Shown here: one piece after another, positions 1 through 8,609 of the stretch
How positions within the stretch are numbered: position 1 is the stretch's first letter
How the letters are laid out: every line of letters starts with the position of its first letter
Source: JAZNOL01 sp045580815
GTDB lineage: Bacteria; Bacillota; Clostridia; RUG12999
Length of the DNA: 64,000 bases
Assembly (NCBI GenBank): GCA_045580815.1
Contig: JAZNOL010000048.1
Location: forward strand, 50,234 to 114,233
Reading direction: 5' to 3'
Notes under the pieces: generated by a model
Databases searched by the model: none
Told to the model about the DNA's origin: nothing
The model's input: only the letters and a program-made list of their open reading frames with translations
Position numbers and translations under genes: made by a program

Positions 1-111
1 TGCATTTTGGTACCCGCCTGCGCACCAAAAAGCTAAAAAACTTGCCCCCGGCAACTTTTTCTAAACGCTTTTTGCCTTCTTAAGGTTCAAGTCCTTCACT
101 ATTTAAAACAC
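1..111. other. Unassigned left edge
   Basis: No convincing gene is visible. A hairpin with a C-C mismatch lies at 36-60 (AAAAA-C-TTGCC / GGCAA-C-TTTTT) and could be a terminator of a gene to the left. A tRNA T-arm-like string (GGTTCAAGTCC, 84-94) occurs without any other tRNA arm. Confidence 0.4.
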
Positions 112-144
112 AAAAAAGGACATATTTGCATATGTCCCTTTTTT
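112..144 (-). terminator. Rho-independent terminator of tRNA-Pro
   Basis: On the minus strand, just after the encoded CCA, there is a hairpin with arms around GGACATA / TATGTCC. It is preceded by As and followed by a run of Ts. Confidence 0.8.
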
Positions 145-146
145 GT

Positions 147-222
147 TGGTCTGAGTGAGAGGACTTGAACCTCCGGCCTCTTGAACCCCATTCAAGCACG
201 CTACCAGCTGCGCTACACCCAG
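147..222 (-). tRNA. tRNA-Pro (anticodon GGG), CCA encoded
   Basis: Read on the minus strand, the acceptor arm CTGGGTG pairs with CACTCAG, followed by discriminator A and an encoded CCA. The anticodon loop is ATGGGGT within the stem CTTGA/TCAAG, which puts GGG at positions 34-36. The T arm is GGAGG-TTCAAGT-CCTCT and the D arm contains the usual AGCGCAGCTGGTAG. All four arms pair, so it looks functional. Confidence 0.95.
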
Positions 223-257
223 ATATGTAATTTTTGCTTCTCACAAGCACAAGATAT

Positions 258-286
258 ATTATACACCATATTTAAAAAAAAATCAA
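258..286 (-). promoter_or_regulatory. Promoter of tRNA-Pro
   Basis: On the minus strand, TTGATT (281-286) and TATAAT (258-263) are separated by 17 bp, about 35 bp upstream of the mature tRNA 5' end. Confidence 0.7.
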
Positions 287-337
287 GTCTTTTTTAAAAG
301 AAAAATATTACAATTGTGTTACAATATTGTTTTTTGA

Positions 338-366
338 TTGAAATTAATGCCAAATTATTGTAAAAT
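338..366 (+). promoter_or_regulatory. Candidate promoter of the RNase J gene
   Basis: TTGAAA (338-343), a 17-bp spacer and TAAAAT (361-366). It lies in the 330-bp gap between the tRNA and the RNase J gene. A second TATAAT at 456-461 has no good -35 box. Nothing else recognisable is in this gap. Confidence 0.5.
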
Positions 367-555
367 ATATGTGATGGATAGTTGTGTCGTAAACTGTTTT
401 ATAAAAGACGGCACAATAAAATGAGCGTTTTGGTATAGTATGTTTTTACTGGCGGTATAATATTACAGTAAGCAAAGGTGTTTTTACGTCAGTTTGTATT
501 TGTTTTTATAAACTAATTTTTATTGACCGGAAAAATATTTTATGGAGGTGAAATT

Positions 556-2226
556 TTGGTTCGTAAACAACCAAAACTTAAAATCGTTGCCCTCGGCGGA
601 CTTAACGAGATCGGCAAAAATATGTATGTATATGAGTGCGGCAACGATATTATCGTAATTGATAGCGGTCTGGCGTTTCCGGATGACGAAATGCTGGGCG
701 TTGACCTTGTGATACCGGATATTTCTTATCTTGTAAAAAATAAAGATAAGGTTAAAGCTGTGTTTTTAACACACGGGCACGAAGATCATATCGGCGGATT
801 GCCGTATCTCTTAAAAGAAATAAACGTTCCCGTATACGGAACAAGACTTACCATAGGTCTTGTGGAATGTAAACTTAAAGAGTTCGGAAGTCTCTCATCA
901 TCAAAACTGATATGCGTTGCCCCGGGTGACCATGTCAGAATAGGGAATTTTGATGTGGAATTTATCAATTCAAATCACAGTATTCCCGATGCTGTAATTT
1001 TTTCGGTGACAACGCCGCAAGGCATTGTTATTCACACCGGCGACTTTAAAATTGATAGCACACCAATCGCAGGAGAGATGATTAACCTTTCTAGATTAGG
1101 TGAAATTAGTAAAAAAGGTGTTCTTGCCCTTTTGTCCGAAAGTACAAATGCTGAACGGCAGGGCTACACAATGTCAGAAAGCAATGTGGGCGAGACCTTT
1201 GAAAACATATTTACATCGCACAAAATGCAACGTATCATTGTAGCAACTTTTGCGTCAAACGTGCACAGAGTTCAGCAACTTATTGATGCGGCAGTACGCC
1301 ACGGACGAAAAATTGCCGTTTCCGGCAGAAGCATGGAGAACATAGTGGAGGTTTCACTCACTTTGGGATACATGGATATTCCGCCCGGAAGCCTTATTTC
1401 AATTGATGAAATAGACAGATATCAGCCACATCAGATTGTTATCTGCACAACCGGCAGCCAGGGAGAGCCTATGAGTGCCCTTTCACGAATGGCATTTTCA
1501 GGGCACAAAAAAGTTGAAATCGGTAGTGATGACCTTATTGTAATCAGTGCCAATCCTATTCCCGGTAATGAAAAGCTTGTATCAAAAGTTGTTGATGAGC
1601 TGTTCAAACGCGGGGCTGACGTTATTTATGAGTCTCTTGACAGAGTGCATGTGTCCGGTCACGCATGCCAGGAGGAGCTCAAAGTAATGCTTGGGGTTAC
1701 AAAACCTGAGTATTTTATACCTATCCACGGTGAGTACAGACATCTAATACACCATGCACGGCTTGGTGAAAAAATGGGTGTTCCTAAAGAAAATATATAT
1801 CTGCTTGACAACGGTCAGGTGCTTGAATTTGACAAATGCGAGGCTTCCAGATGCGGAAACGTCACATCCGGCAAAGTGCTTGTTGACGGTCTCGGTGTGG
1901 GCGATGTGGGTAACATCGTGCTTCGTGACAGAAAACATCTTGCTCAGGACGGACTTATTGTTATTGTGGTAACAATTTCCGAGCAGACAAAAGAAATTCT
2001 GGCAGGTCCGGATATTGTTTCACGAGGCTTTGTTTATGTAAGAGAAGCTGAAGACCTGATGGACAAAATCAAAAACATAGCTTATGATGCTGTTGAAGAA
2101 TGCCGTATAAGCGGAAACGATGATTGGACATCAATAAAGAATAAAATAAAAAATGACCTGGCAACATATCTTTACAGTAAAACCAAACGCAATCCAATGT
2201 TGTTGCCGGTTATTATGGAAGTTTAA
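556..2226 (+). CDS. rnj: Ribonuclease J
   Basis: Metallo-beta-lactamase/beta-CASP ribonuclease with endo- and 5'-3' exonuclease activity in mRNA turnover and rRNA maturation in Firmicutes (family knowledge). The zinc motif HGHEDH is at about residues 73-78. The late beta-CASP motifs VSGHA and PIHGEYRH are present, and the C-terminal RNase J domain is complete. The reading frame is open to a TTG at 523, but I choose the TTG at 556. GGAGGTG (544-550) lies 5 bp ahead of it, and the resulting 556 residues match the usual RNase J length. The frame contains no disruption. A hairpin without a clear U tract follows at 2231-2259. Confidence 0.95.
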   Translation: MVRKQPKLKIVALGGLNEIGKNMYVYECGNDIIVIDSGLAFPDDEMLGVDLVIPDISYLVKNKDKVKAVFLTHGHEDHIGGLPYLLKEINVPVYGTRLTIGLVECKLKEFGSLSSSKLICVAPGDHVRIGNFDVEFINSNHSIPDAVIFSVTTPQGIVIHTGDFKIDSTPIAGEMINLSRLGEISKKGVLALLSESTNAERQGYTMSESNVGETFENIFTSHKMQRIIVATFASNVHRVQQLIDAAVRHGRKIAVSGRSMENIVEVSLTLGYMDIPPGSLISIDEIDRYQPHQIVICTTGSQGEPMSALSRMAFSGHKKVEIGSDDLIVISANPIPGNEKLVSKVVDELFKRGADVIYESLDRVHVSGHACQEELKVMLGVTKPEYFIPIHGEYRHLIHHARLGEKMGVPKENIYLLDNGQVLEFDKCEASRCGNVTSGKVLVDGLGVGDVGNIVLRDRKHLAQDGLIVIVVTISEQTKEILAGPDIVSRGFVYVREAEDLMDKIKNIAYDAVEECRISGNDDWTSIKNKIKNDLATYLYSKTKRNPMLLPVIMEV

Positions 2227-2230
2227 AAAG

Positions 2231-2259
2231 TTGCGTTGCTCCGTTTTGGGGCAACGCAA
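2231..2259 (+). terminator. Hairpin after the RNase J gene, weak terminator
   Basis: TTGCGTTGC (2231-2239) pairs with GCAACGCAA (2251-2259). It is followed by an AT-rich stretch rather than a T run, so termination may be partial and the next gene may be co-transcribed. Confidence 0.5.
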
Positions 2260-2286
2260 TAATAAAGTTACATAGGAGTACCAATA

Positions 2287-3015
2287 ATGACCTTTAAAGA
2301 AATAAAAAACCAAGCATTTTCTTTATTTAAAGAATCTTTTGGTAAATGCACGGCAGCTTCGTTGACCGTGATGTTTATAAAAATAGCTGTTATGCTTATA
2401 ATTATGACACTACAGCTTGTCAGTATGAAGATTTTTGGTGTGCAATGTATAACAGGATACACATCAATATTGTTTTATGTGCTTTATTTGTTGGCATATA
2501 TATTCATATTTATGCCTTTAGAATTTTCAAAATCGCTGTTTGAACTAAAAACAGCAAAAGGTGAAAAACCTGATACAGACAGTATATTTGACTGTTTTAA
2601 ATCAAATTATTTTTATAGTGTGTGTATACAATTAAGACAAGCATTGGCAAAACTGATGGCATTTTTGTTTATTGTTATAGTGTGTGCATCGGTTTATACT
2701 TTTGGTGTAAACATTATTTACATAATAGAAGCGGGCATTCTGGCGTGGATATTAATGCACGTAATAATGAAATTGCGTTACTCATCGCTGATGAATGCAG
2801 CTGTTTTGTGCAGTATGCAAGGTATCAACAAAACAATGCGAAAAGCCGTACGGACTTCACGAAAAAATAAACATATAGTTTTTTGTCTTTTGTGTACACT
2901 GGCAGGCTGGATTCTGCTTTCGCTGGTAACATGCGGCATAGGATTTATTTTTGTGGGTTCCTATATCAGTATATGCATAAAAAAATATTACTTAACTATT
3001 GAAAGGGGTTTTTAA
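2287..3015 (+). CDS. DUF975-like integral membrane protein
   Basis: A 242-residue multi-pass membrane protein with hydrophobic segments near residues 25-45, 55-80, 118-165 and 195-225. The last third runs KTMRKAVRTSRKNKH, a hydrophobic stretch, then CGIGFIFVGSY. This resembles the DUF975 pattern (bundle of helices, R/S-rich loop, hydrophobic GW..LLS..T.GIGF segment, amphipathic end). Function is unknown. AGGAG precedes the ATG at good spacing. It ends 3 bp before the CorC-type gene, so the two are probably co-transcribed. The DUF975 assignment rests on pattern recall only. Confidence 0.6.
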   Translation: MTFKEIKNQAFSLFKESFGKCTAASLTVMFIKIAVMLIIMTLQLVSMKIFGVQCITGYTSILFYVLYLLAYIFIFMPLEFSKSLFELKTAKGEKPDTDSIFDCFKSNYFYSVCIQLRQALAKLMAFLFIVIVCASVYTFGVNIIYIIEAGILAWILMHVIMKLRYSSLMNAAVLCSMQGINKTMRKAVRTSRKNKHIVFCLLCTLAGWILLSLVTCGIGFIFVGSYISICIKKYYLTIERGF

Positions 3016-3018
3016 ACC

Positions 3019-4368
3019 ATGTCTTCTGACGCCGTCGGGAGTATGCCGGATTTGTTTGGAGAGGCTCCCAGTATATTGGTCTTTGTATTAATATCGGTTT
3101 TAACAGTTCTGCTGTGCGGAGTTTTCACGATGGTTCGTGCCGCAATGAAAGAAATAAGCGAGAAAAAGCTGTCTAAAATGGCAGGCGATGGCAACAAAAA
3201 CGCCGCCCGGTTGCTGAAATACAGCGAAAAATATCGTCTTATTTCCACATCAATGCATTTTATGTCATATCTGTGTCTTATATGCACCGTCATTTTTGCA
3301 ATGGTGTATATTCTGTCGGTATCTGCCGACATGGGACAGGCATGGCTGTTTGCATCATTGTATGCGTTTTTGTTTACCTGCGTTTTTCTTATTTTCAGCA
3401 GCGGAGTTTTCGGGCGTATCGGCGAAACACGTCCTGAAGAAGTAGCGGCAAAAACCTTTAAATTTGCTATTGTATGCTACTGGATAACCTGCGTTTTTGC
3501 ATTTGTTATACGCAAGATTTCGGGTGTTTTCGGCAAAGCCTTTGATATTGTTCCCGAAGAAGAGGAAGAAGAGGTCAGCGAAGAAGAAATCCGCCAGATG
3601 GTTGAAGAGGGCGAAGAGATGGGTATTATCCCTGAAACCGAAAGCGAAATGATAAACAACATTTTCGAGTTTAACGATATTCCTGTGGGAAAAATCATGA
3701 CTCACCGTACAGATATTGTTGCGGCAGAAAAGGACGCAACCTTTGACGAGGTTTTAAAACTTGCAACCGAAGAGGGTTATACACGCATCCCTGTTTATGA
3801 AGAAACAATTGACAATATTGTGGGTATTCTGCATATAAAAACTCTGTTTAAACACATGGGCGAAAACGCCGGCGGTGATTTTAACGTGGCAGAATATATG
3901 ACAGACCCCAGCTATGTTCCCGAATCAAAAACTGCCAACGAGCTTTTTGACGAAATGCAGATAAGCAAAATGCATATTGCCGTTGTTGTTGACGAATACG
4001 GCGGAACAGCGGGTATTGTCACCATGGAGGACCTTATTGAATCCATACTCGGCAACATTGAAGATGAGTATGACGAAGAAGAGGAAGACGAAATCACAGA
4101 CGTTGAAGACGGTTGCTATGTTGCCGAGGGCAGCATGGGATTTGACGAAATGTGCGAATATATCGGGCTTGAGCTTGATGAAGAAACCGAATTTGAGTTT
4201 GACTTTGATACCGTGGGCGGTTTTGTTACCGGTATGCTTGACAGAATACCGCAACGTGGCGACAGCTTTGAGTTTGAAAATGTAACCTTTGAGGTGCTTG
4301 AAGCTGATGACAAAAAAATTGACAAGGTAAAAATCACCGTGTCAGTAGCATCAGAAGAAGAAAACTAA
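3019..4368 (+). CDS. CNNM/CorC-type CBS-domain membrane protein (hemolysin C family)
   Basis: A 449-residue protein of the DUF21-CBS-CorC_HlyC family, implicated in Mg2+/Co2+ transport or divalent-cation homeostasis. The N-terminal DUF21-type region has four hydrophobic segments (about 13-36, 80-105, 110-130, 148-172). An acidic linker follows (EEEEEEVSEEEIRQ). The CBS pair lies around residues 205-345 (VGKIMTHRTDIVAAE, TRIPVYEETIDNIVGILH, VVDEYGGTAGIVTMEDLIE). The C-terminal CorC_HlyC domain is about 365-445 (TVGGFV...RIPQRGDSF). All parts are intact. The start is preceded by GAAAGGGG, which overlaps the end of the upstream gene. The metal specificity cannot be read from the sequence. Confidence 0.9.
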   Translation: MSSDAVGSMPDLFGEAPSILVFVLISVLTVLLCGVFTMVRAAMKEISEKKLSKMAGDGNKNAARLLKYSEKYRLISTSMHFMSYLCLICTVIFAMVYILSVSADMGQAWLFASLYAFLFTCVFLIFSSGVFGRIGETRPEEVAAKTFKFAIVCYWITCVFAFVIRKISGVFGKAFDIVPEEEEEEVSEEEIRQMVEEGEEMGIIPETESEMINNIFEFNDIPVGKIMTHRTDIVAAEKDATFDEVLKLATEEGYTRIPVYEETIDNIVGILHIKTLFKHMGENAGGDFNVAEYMTDPSYVPESKTANELFDEMQISKMHIAVVVDEYGGTAGIVTMEDLIESILGNIEDEYDEEEEDEITDVEDGCYVAEGSMGFDEMCEYIGLELDEETEFEFDFDTVGGFVTGMLDRIPQRGDSFEFENVTFEVLEADDKKIDKVKITVSVASEEEN

Positions 4369-4384
4369 TTATTAATCAGAAAAT

Positions 4385-4420
4385 CAGCAATCTGCCCGAA
4401 ATTGACAGATTGCTGTTTTT
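4385..4420 (+). terminator. Bidirectional-looking terminator
   Basis: CAGCAATCTG (4385-4394) pairs with CAGATTGCTG (4406-4415), followed by TTTTT. It serves the CorC-type gene and may also end the small minus-strand ORF at 4431-4583. Confidence 0.75.
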
Positions 4421-4430
4421 GCAAAAATTG

Positions 4431-4583
4431 TTATCTTTCCGAATGAAGCTTGATTTCCGGCAATGACGAAAAAATCATATCGTCAATATCCCGGTTGTTG
4501 TCATTTTTGTCGGATGTTTCAGGATGATAGTCAGAATAAATCACATCGTCCGGAGGCAAATTTTTATTAAATAAACTGTTCAT
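4431..4583 (-). CDS. Small acidic hypothetical protein, 50 residues
   Basis: Minus-strand ORF ATG (4583) to TAA (4431), 50 codons, with GAAAGGA about 10 bp ahead of the ATG. The product starts MNSLFNKNLPPDDVIYSDYH and ends LPEIKLHSER. It is rich in D, N and S, with no membrane segment or cysteine. It fills the otherwise empty gap between the CorC-type gene and dtd, and a hairpin terminator lies immediately downstream. I recognise no family. The support is an uninterrupted frame, a Shine-Dalgarno-like site and a downstream terminator. It could be a chance ORF. Confidence 0.45.
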   Translation of the reverse strand: MNSLFNKNLPPDDVIYSDYHPETSDKNDNNRDIDDMIFSSLPEIKLHSER

Positions 4584-4667
4584 AAAATCAATGTCCTTTC
4601 AAAGGGTTATAACATTATTATATGAAATTAAAAACAAAATTATGATAAAAGCAAGGAGAATTTTGTT

Positions 4668-5117
4668 ATGCGTGTTGTGTTGCAAAGAGTAAACAGCGCA
4701 AGCGTTGCCGTTGACGGTGAGGTTTGCGGTAAAATAGGAAAAGGCTATCTGATGCTGCTTGGCGTGGGAGAAACCGATTCAAAAGAAATGGCAGAAAAAA
4801 TGGTGGAAAAAATTTCAAAACTGCGTATTTTCGAAGACGAAAACGGCAAAACGAACCTGTCGGCGGCAGATGTTGGAGGCGAAATGCTTGTGGTATCGCA
4901 GTTTACGCTGTATGCTGATTGCAAAAAAGGCAACAGACCAAGCTTTACATCAGCGGCAAAACCGGATTTGGCAACCGAGCTTTATGAATATGTAAAAGAG
5001 CTTTGCAAAAAATATTTTAAAACCGTTGAGTGCGGCATTTTCGGTGCAGATATGAAAGTCAGCCTTGAAAATGACGGCCCGTTTACGCTTATGCTTGACA
5101 GCGATACACTTTTTTAA
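4668..5117 (+). CDS. dtd: D-aminoacyl-tRNA deacylase
   Basis: A 149-residue Dtd, which hydrolyses D-amino acids (and glycine) mischarged onto tRNA. The N-terminus [17 protein letters not shown] is typical. The conserved SQFTLYAD motif lies near residue 77, and the C-terminal G-cis-Pro region appears as [12 protein letters not shown] near residues 134-145. Length equals the family norm. AAGGAG precedes the ATG at a suitable distance. The FAD-dependent gene starts 15 bp downstream, so they probably share a transcript. Confidence 0.95.
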   Translation: MRVVLQRVNSASVAVDGEVCGKIGKGYLMLLGVGETDSKEMAEKMVEKISKLRIFEDENGKTNLSAADVGGEMLVVSQFTLYADCKKGNRPSFTSAAKPDLATELYEYVKELCKKYFKTVECGIFGADMKVSLENDGPFTLMLDSDTLF

Positions 5118-5132
5118 AAACGAGTGATAAAT

Positions 5133-6698
5133 ATGAAATTTAAAATCAGTAATATAAAAATTCCTCTTGAAAACGATATTTCAATTGAGCAGTATCTTTC
5201 GGAAATCGGGATAAAAACCGCGGGCAAGGCTACCATAGCAAAACAGTCTGTGGATTTTCGTAAAAAAACAAATCCGATGATGGTTTATACGGTTATTACC
5301 GAATGCAATAAAAATTACGGAGAAAAAGAACTTAAAAACGGCGTGAAAATTTCTCCTTTTGAAACTTTGCCTGAAGAAACCGTAATCCCGGGGGATAAAA
5401 ACCTAAACACCCCTCCTGTTATAGCAGGAAGCGGCCCTGCCGGAATTTTCTGTGCTTATGAGCTTGCAAAAAAAGGTTATAATCCGATTATAATTGAACG
5501 TGGCGGCGATATGGACTCGCGTAAAAAAGAGGTGGAAAAATTCTGGCAGACGGGAATGCTTAATACCGAATGTAACGTGCAGTTCGGTGAGGGCGGTGCA
5601 GGCACTTTTTCTGACGGAAAGCTCACCACCCGCACAGGAGACCCAAGAGGGAAAAAGGTGCTTGAAACTTTTGCCCGGTTTGGTGCACCGGAAGAAATTC
5701 TCTATGCGGCAAAACCACATATCGGCACAGATGTTTTAAGCGATGTTATAAAACGTATGCGTGAAGAAATTATACGTTTGGGCGGCAGTGTCAGGTTCGA
5801 TTCGCGGCTTGAAAATATCGGTGGCAACGGAAATCTGGAATATATAACAGTAAACAGCGAAAAAATGCCTTGCAGTCTGCTTGTACTTGCAATCGGGCAC
5901 AGTGCAAGAGATACTTTTGAAATGCTTGCTTCAAAAGGCGTTATGATGGCACCAAAGGATTTTGCCGCAGGTTTTCGAGTTGAACATTTGCAAACATCTG
6001 TAAACAAGGCACAGTACGGTGATTTTGCAGGACATCCAAAACTTAAAAACGCCGATTATAATTTTGCCGCAAGAAGCGGCGACAGGGGAGTGTACACTTT
6101 CTGTATGTGTCCCGGCGGCAAAGTTGTTGCGGCGGCAAGCGAAGCGGGCAGGCTTGCGGTCAACGGCATGAGCAACCACGCACGAAACGAAACAAACGCC
6201 AACAGTGCAGTTGTGGTGCAGGTTTCGTCGGCAGATTTTGGCAGCGGCATTTTTGACGGAATGAATTTCCAGAGAAATCTTGAAAAAATTGCTTTTGAAA
6301 ACGGCGGAAAAAATTATTTTGCCCCTGTGCAGACTCTTGAAAAGCTTATGGGAACAAAAGCGGATACAACCGTCGAGCCGTCATATAAACCGGGCGTAAA
6401 TTATTGTGATTTTGAAAAAATATTTCCGGGATTTATGATAAATTCCGTAAAAGACGGACTTTTGGCTTTCGGCAGAAAACTAAAAGGGTTTGACGATGGC
6501 GGTGCGGTGCTTACGGCGGTTGAAACACGCACATCGTCACCGGTGCGCATTCTTCGTGGCGATAACGGACAGTCGGTATCTTTTGCCGGTATATACCCAT
6601 CAGGCGAGGGAGCAGGCTATGCCGGCGGAATTATGAGCGCCGCTGTTGACGGCATAAAAACTGCAGAAAAAATTATTTCGGAATATAAACCTTTTTGA
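5133..6698 (+). CDS. FAD-dependent oxidoreductase, COG2509 type
   Basis: A 521-residue flavoprotein. An N-terminal extension of about 95 residues precedes the dinucleotide-binding motif GSGPAGIFCAYELAKKG, followed by the acidic end of the second strand (IIIERGG). The segment NVQFGEGGAGTFSDGKLTTR is characteristic of the COG2509 uncharacterised FAD-dependent dehydrogenases. Near the C-terminus GIYPSGEGAGYAGGI is the second FAD-contacting signature. The substrate is unknown. I prefer the ATG at 5133 over the GTG at 5124 because GAG at 5122-5124 is then correctly spaced. The preceding gene is dtd. Confidence 0.85.
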   Translation: MKFKISNIKIPLENDISIEQYLSEIGIKTAGKATIAKQSVDFRKKTNPMMVYTVITECNKNYGEKELKNGVKISPFETLPEETVIPGDKNLNTPPVIAGSGPAGIFCAYELAKKGYNPIIIERGGDMDSRKKEVEKFWQTGMLNTECNVQFGEGGAGTFSDGKLTTRTGDPRGKKVLETFARFGAPEEILYAAKPHIGTDVLSDVIKRMREEIIRLGGSVRFDSRLENIGGNGNLEYITVNSEKMPCSLLVLAIGHSARDTFEMLASKGVMMAPKDFAAGFRVEHLQTSVNKAQYGDFAGHPKLKNADYNFAARSGDRGVYTFCMCPGGKVVAAASEAGRLAVNGMSNHARNETNANSAVVVQVSSADFGSGIFDGMNFQRNLEKIAFENGGKNYFAPVQTLEKLMGTKADTTVEPSYKPGVNYCDFEKIFPGFMINSVKDGLLAFGRKLKGFDDGGAVLTAVETRTSSPVRILRGDNGQSVSFAGIYPSGEGAGYAGGIMSAAVDGIKTAEKIISEYKPF

Positions 6699-6762
6699 AT
6701 TAAACACATATCCTTTGGAAATGATATAATCAAATTACAGGCAGAAAGGGTATGTGCAAAAT

Positions 6763-7425
6763 ATGAAAAAAACTGCGATATTTTTGGCGGTTATTTTGCT
6801 AGTGGCAGTAATCGTTTTAAATAACAACAAATCAGAAAGTGTTACAGTGAACGCATCAAGGGTTTTAACCAGAGATATTGAAATAAGCGTCACTACAAGC
6901 GGATATACCGTACCTAAAACAGATGGTGATTATACCGACGTTTATGTGGTTTTGTCAGTCAATGAAAATGACATTTCAAAAGTTGCGGAGGGTAATCGTG
7001 CAGAGCTTACTTTGGTTGCGGTCCCGGATAAAATTTTTAATGGGCATGTAAGTGAAATTTCTCCGTATGCAAATAGAATTTCCGGTATAAAATCCACAAC
7101 TGGGTATATTGATGTTAAAGTAGAATTTGATGGCAATTACAGTGAGATTAAACCGGGATACAGCGTTGATGCAAAAATATACGGCGAAAGCGTAAAAAAT
7201 GCCTTATTGGTACCGTATGATGCAGTTGTAACAAAAAATGGAGACGACTGCGTGTGGGTGCTTGAAAATGGAGAGGTTAATTTAAAAAAGGTGCAGACAG
7301 GTATTGAAGAAGATTTCAACACACAAATTACAAGTGGACTTTCCGGTGAAGAAACAGTTATATTAAACCCTCCGTGGCAGGGAACCGATGCGGTTAAAGT
7401 GAAGCAAACGGAGGCAGTGCAGTGA
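6763..7425 (+). CDS. Short membrane-fusion (periplasmic-adaptor-like) protein
   Basis: A 220-residue protein with an N-terminal membrane anchor (KKTAIFLAVILLVAVIVL), then a region resembling the beta-barrel and membrane-proximal domains of MacA/HlyD adaptors (ISKVAEGNRAELTLVAVPDK; GYSVDAKIYGESVKNALLVP; VWVLENGEV). In ordinary adaptors a lipoyl domain and coiled-coil hairpin sit between the first beta strand (ISVTTSGYTVP) and the barrel. Here these are absent, giving about 220 residues instead of 350-400. The ATG at 6763 is preferred to the GTG at 6754, which is too close to GAAAGGG (6744-6750). The stop overlaps the start of the permease gene, implying translational coupling. Confidence 0.75.
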   Translation: MKKTAIFLAVILLVAVIVLNNNKSESVTVNASRVLTRDIEISVTTSGYTVPKTDGDYTDVYVVLSVNENDISKVAEGNRAELTLVAVPDKIFNGHVSEISPYANRISGIKSTTGYIDVKVEFDGNYSEIKPGYSVDAKIYGESVKNALLVPYDAVVTKNGDDCVWVLENGEVNLKKVQTGIEEDFNTQITSGLSGEETVILNPPWQGTDAVKVKQTEAVQ

Positions 7426-8594
7426 ATATAGAAGATATGATTTTTTTATCCTTGCGGCATATGCGCATGGGAAAAATACGCGCAGTTTTGAATATGTTGG
7501 GATTTATCATAGGTACGGCATCGATTATAGCGGTTTTGTGTGTTGCTGACGGTGGCAAGATAGCAATTGACAACAAGCTTGACAAAATGGGGATGAACTG
7601 CATTGCAATTAAAACTTCCGGTGCCTCAGTAATCGATTATTCTGATTATGAATATTTAAAAACAGCAATGAAAAATGGCGGTTTTTCTGATGAAATAACC
7701 CCTGTTTACATGAATTATGCCGATGTAATTTGTGACGGAAAACGTCGGGAAATAGTAGTGTGGGGTGTTGCAGAGGGCTTTGAAAACGTATATGATGTAA
7801 GTCTTTCGCAAGGAAGATATTTTAATAAATTTGATTTGGAAAAAAATAAAAATGTACTTGTTGCCGAAAGTGTTATGGCCGAAAGTGTTTTTCCGGGACT
7901 TGAAATAGGTGACAGCGTAGAAATAGAAGCAACAGGAAAAAAGATTCAGGCAAAAATTATAGGAATAACCGATGACGGTGACGAAAGCCTGAAAAACAGT
8001 TTTGCCGATGCTGTACCGGTGTTTGTGTATATGCCTGTAAAATCAGCAATGCAACTTTTTGATACTGATCATATTGATTATATATCCGTGAAAAATTCGC
8101 AGGCTGATTATGCTGCTAAAAAAAGTGTAAGCCTGTTGCAACGACGCGGCGGAACGGGATATTATGCAGAAAATATGTCGGCACAACGGTCAGGAATTGA
8201 TACAATTATTGCTCTCATAAGCCTCATTCTTGGGGCAATTGCGGCAATTTCGCTTGTGGTGAGCATACTGGGTGTGGTTAATATAATGCTGATGACAGTG
8301 AACGAGCGCACAGGCGAAATAGGCGTTTTAAAAGCTGTAGGAGCAAAAAACAGAGATATAATGATGCAATTTCTTTCAGAAACTGTTATAATTGTTTCAA
8401 TTGGTGCGGTGGTTGGTTGTGTTCTCGGCTATTTTACCGGAAAAATTGCGGCCATGGTTATTGGAATACCGTTTGTGTTTAATTGGAAAACATCAGCGGC
8501 AGTTTCTGTAATTCTTGTTGCGGCAGGTGCAATTTTCGGTGTTTATCCGGCAAAAATTGCAGCAAATATTGATCCGGCAAAAATACTGAAATAA
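7422..8594 (+). CDS. MacB-like ABC transporter permease
   Basis: A 390-residue FtsX/MacB-type permease. It has one N-terminal membrane helix (about 22-45, LNMLGFIIGTASIIAVLCVA), a MacB extracytoplasmic core (about 50-255) and three C-terminal FtsX helices (about 262-290, 318-345, 355-382). The diagnostic loop NIMLMTVNERTGEIGVLKAVG is intact. The GTG start overlaps the stop of the adaptor-like gene by 4 bp. Such permeases need a MacB/LolD-type ATPase. None is encoded in either flank here, so the ATPase must come from elsewhere or the system is incomplete. Substrate unknown. Confidence 0.85.
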   Translation: MNIEDMIFLSLRHMRMGKIRAVLNMLGFIIGTASIIAVLCVADGGKIAIDNKLDKMGMNCIAIKTSGASVIDYSDYEYLKTAMKNGGFSDEITPVYMNYADVICDGKRREIVVWGVAEGFENVYDVSLSQGRYFNKFDLEKNKNVLVAESVMAESVFPGLEIGDSVEIEATGKKIQAKIIGITDDGDESLKNSFADAVPVFVYMPVKSAMQLFDTDHIDYISVKNSQADYAAKKSVSLLQRRGGTGYYAENMSAQRSGIDTIIALISLILGAIAAISLVVSILGVVNIMLMTVNERTGEIGVLKAVGAKNRDIMMQFLSETVIIVSIGAVVGCVLGYFTGKIAAMVIGIPFVFNWKTSAAVSVILVAAGAIFGVYPAKIAANIDPAKILK

Positions 8595-8609
8595 ATCGGA
8601 GTGAAAAAT

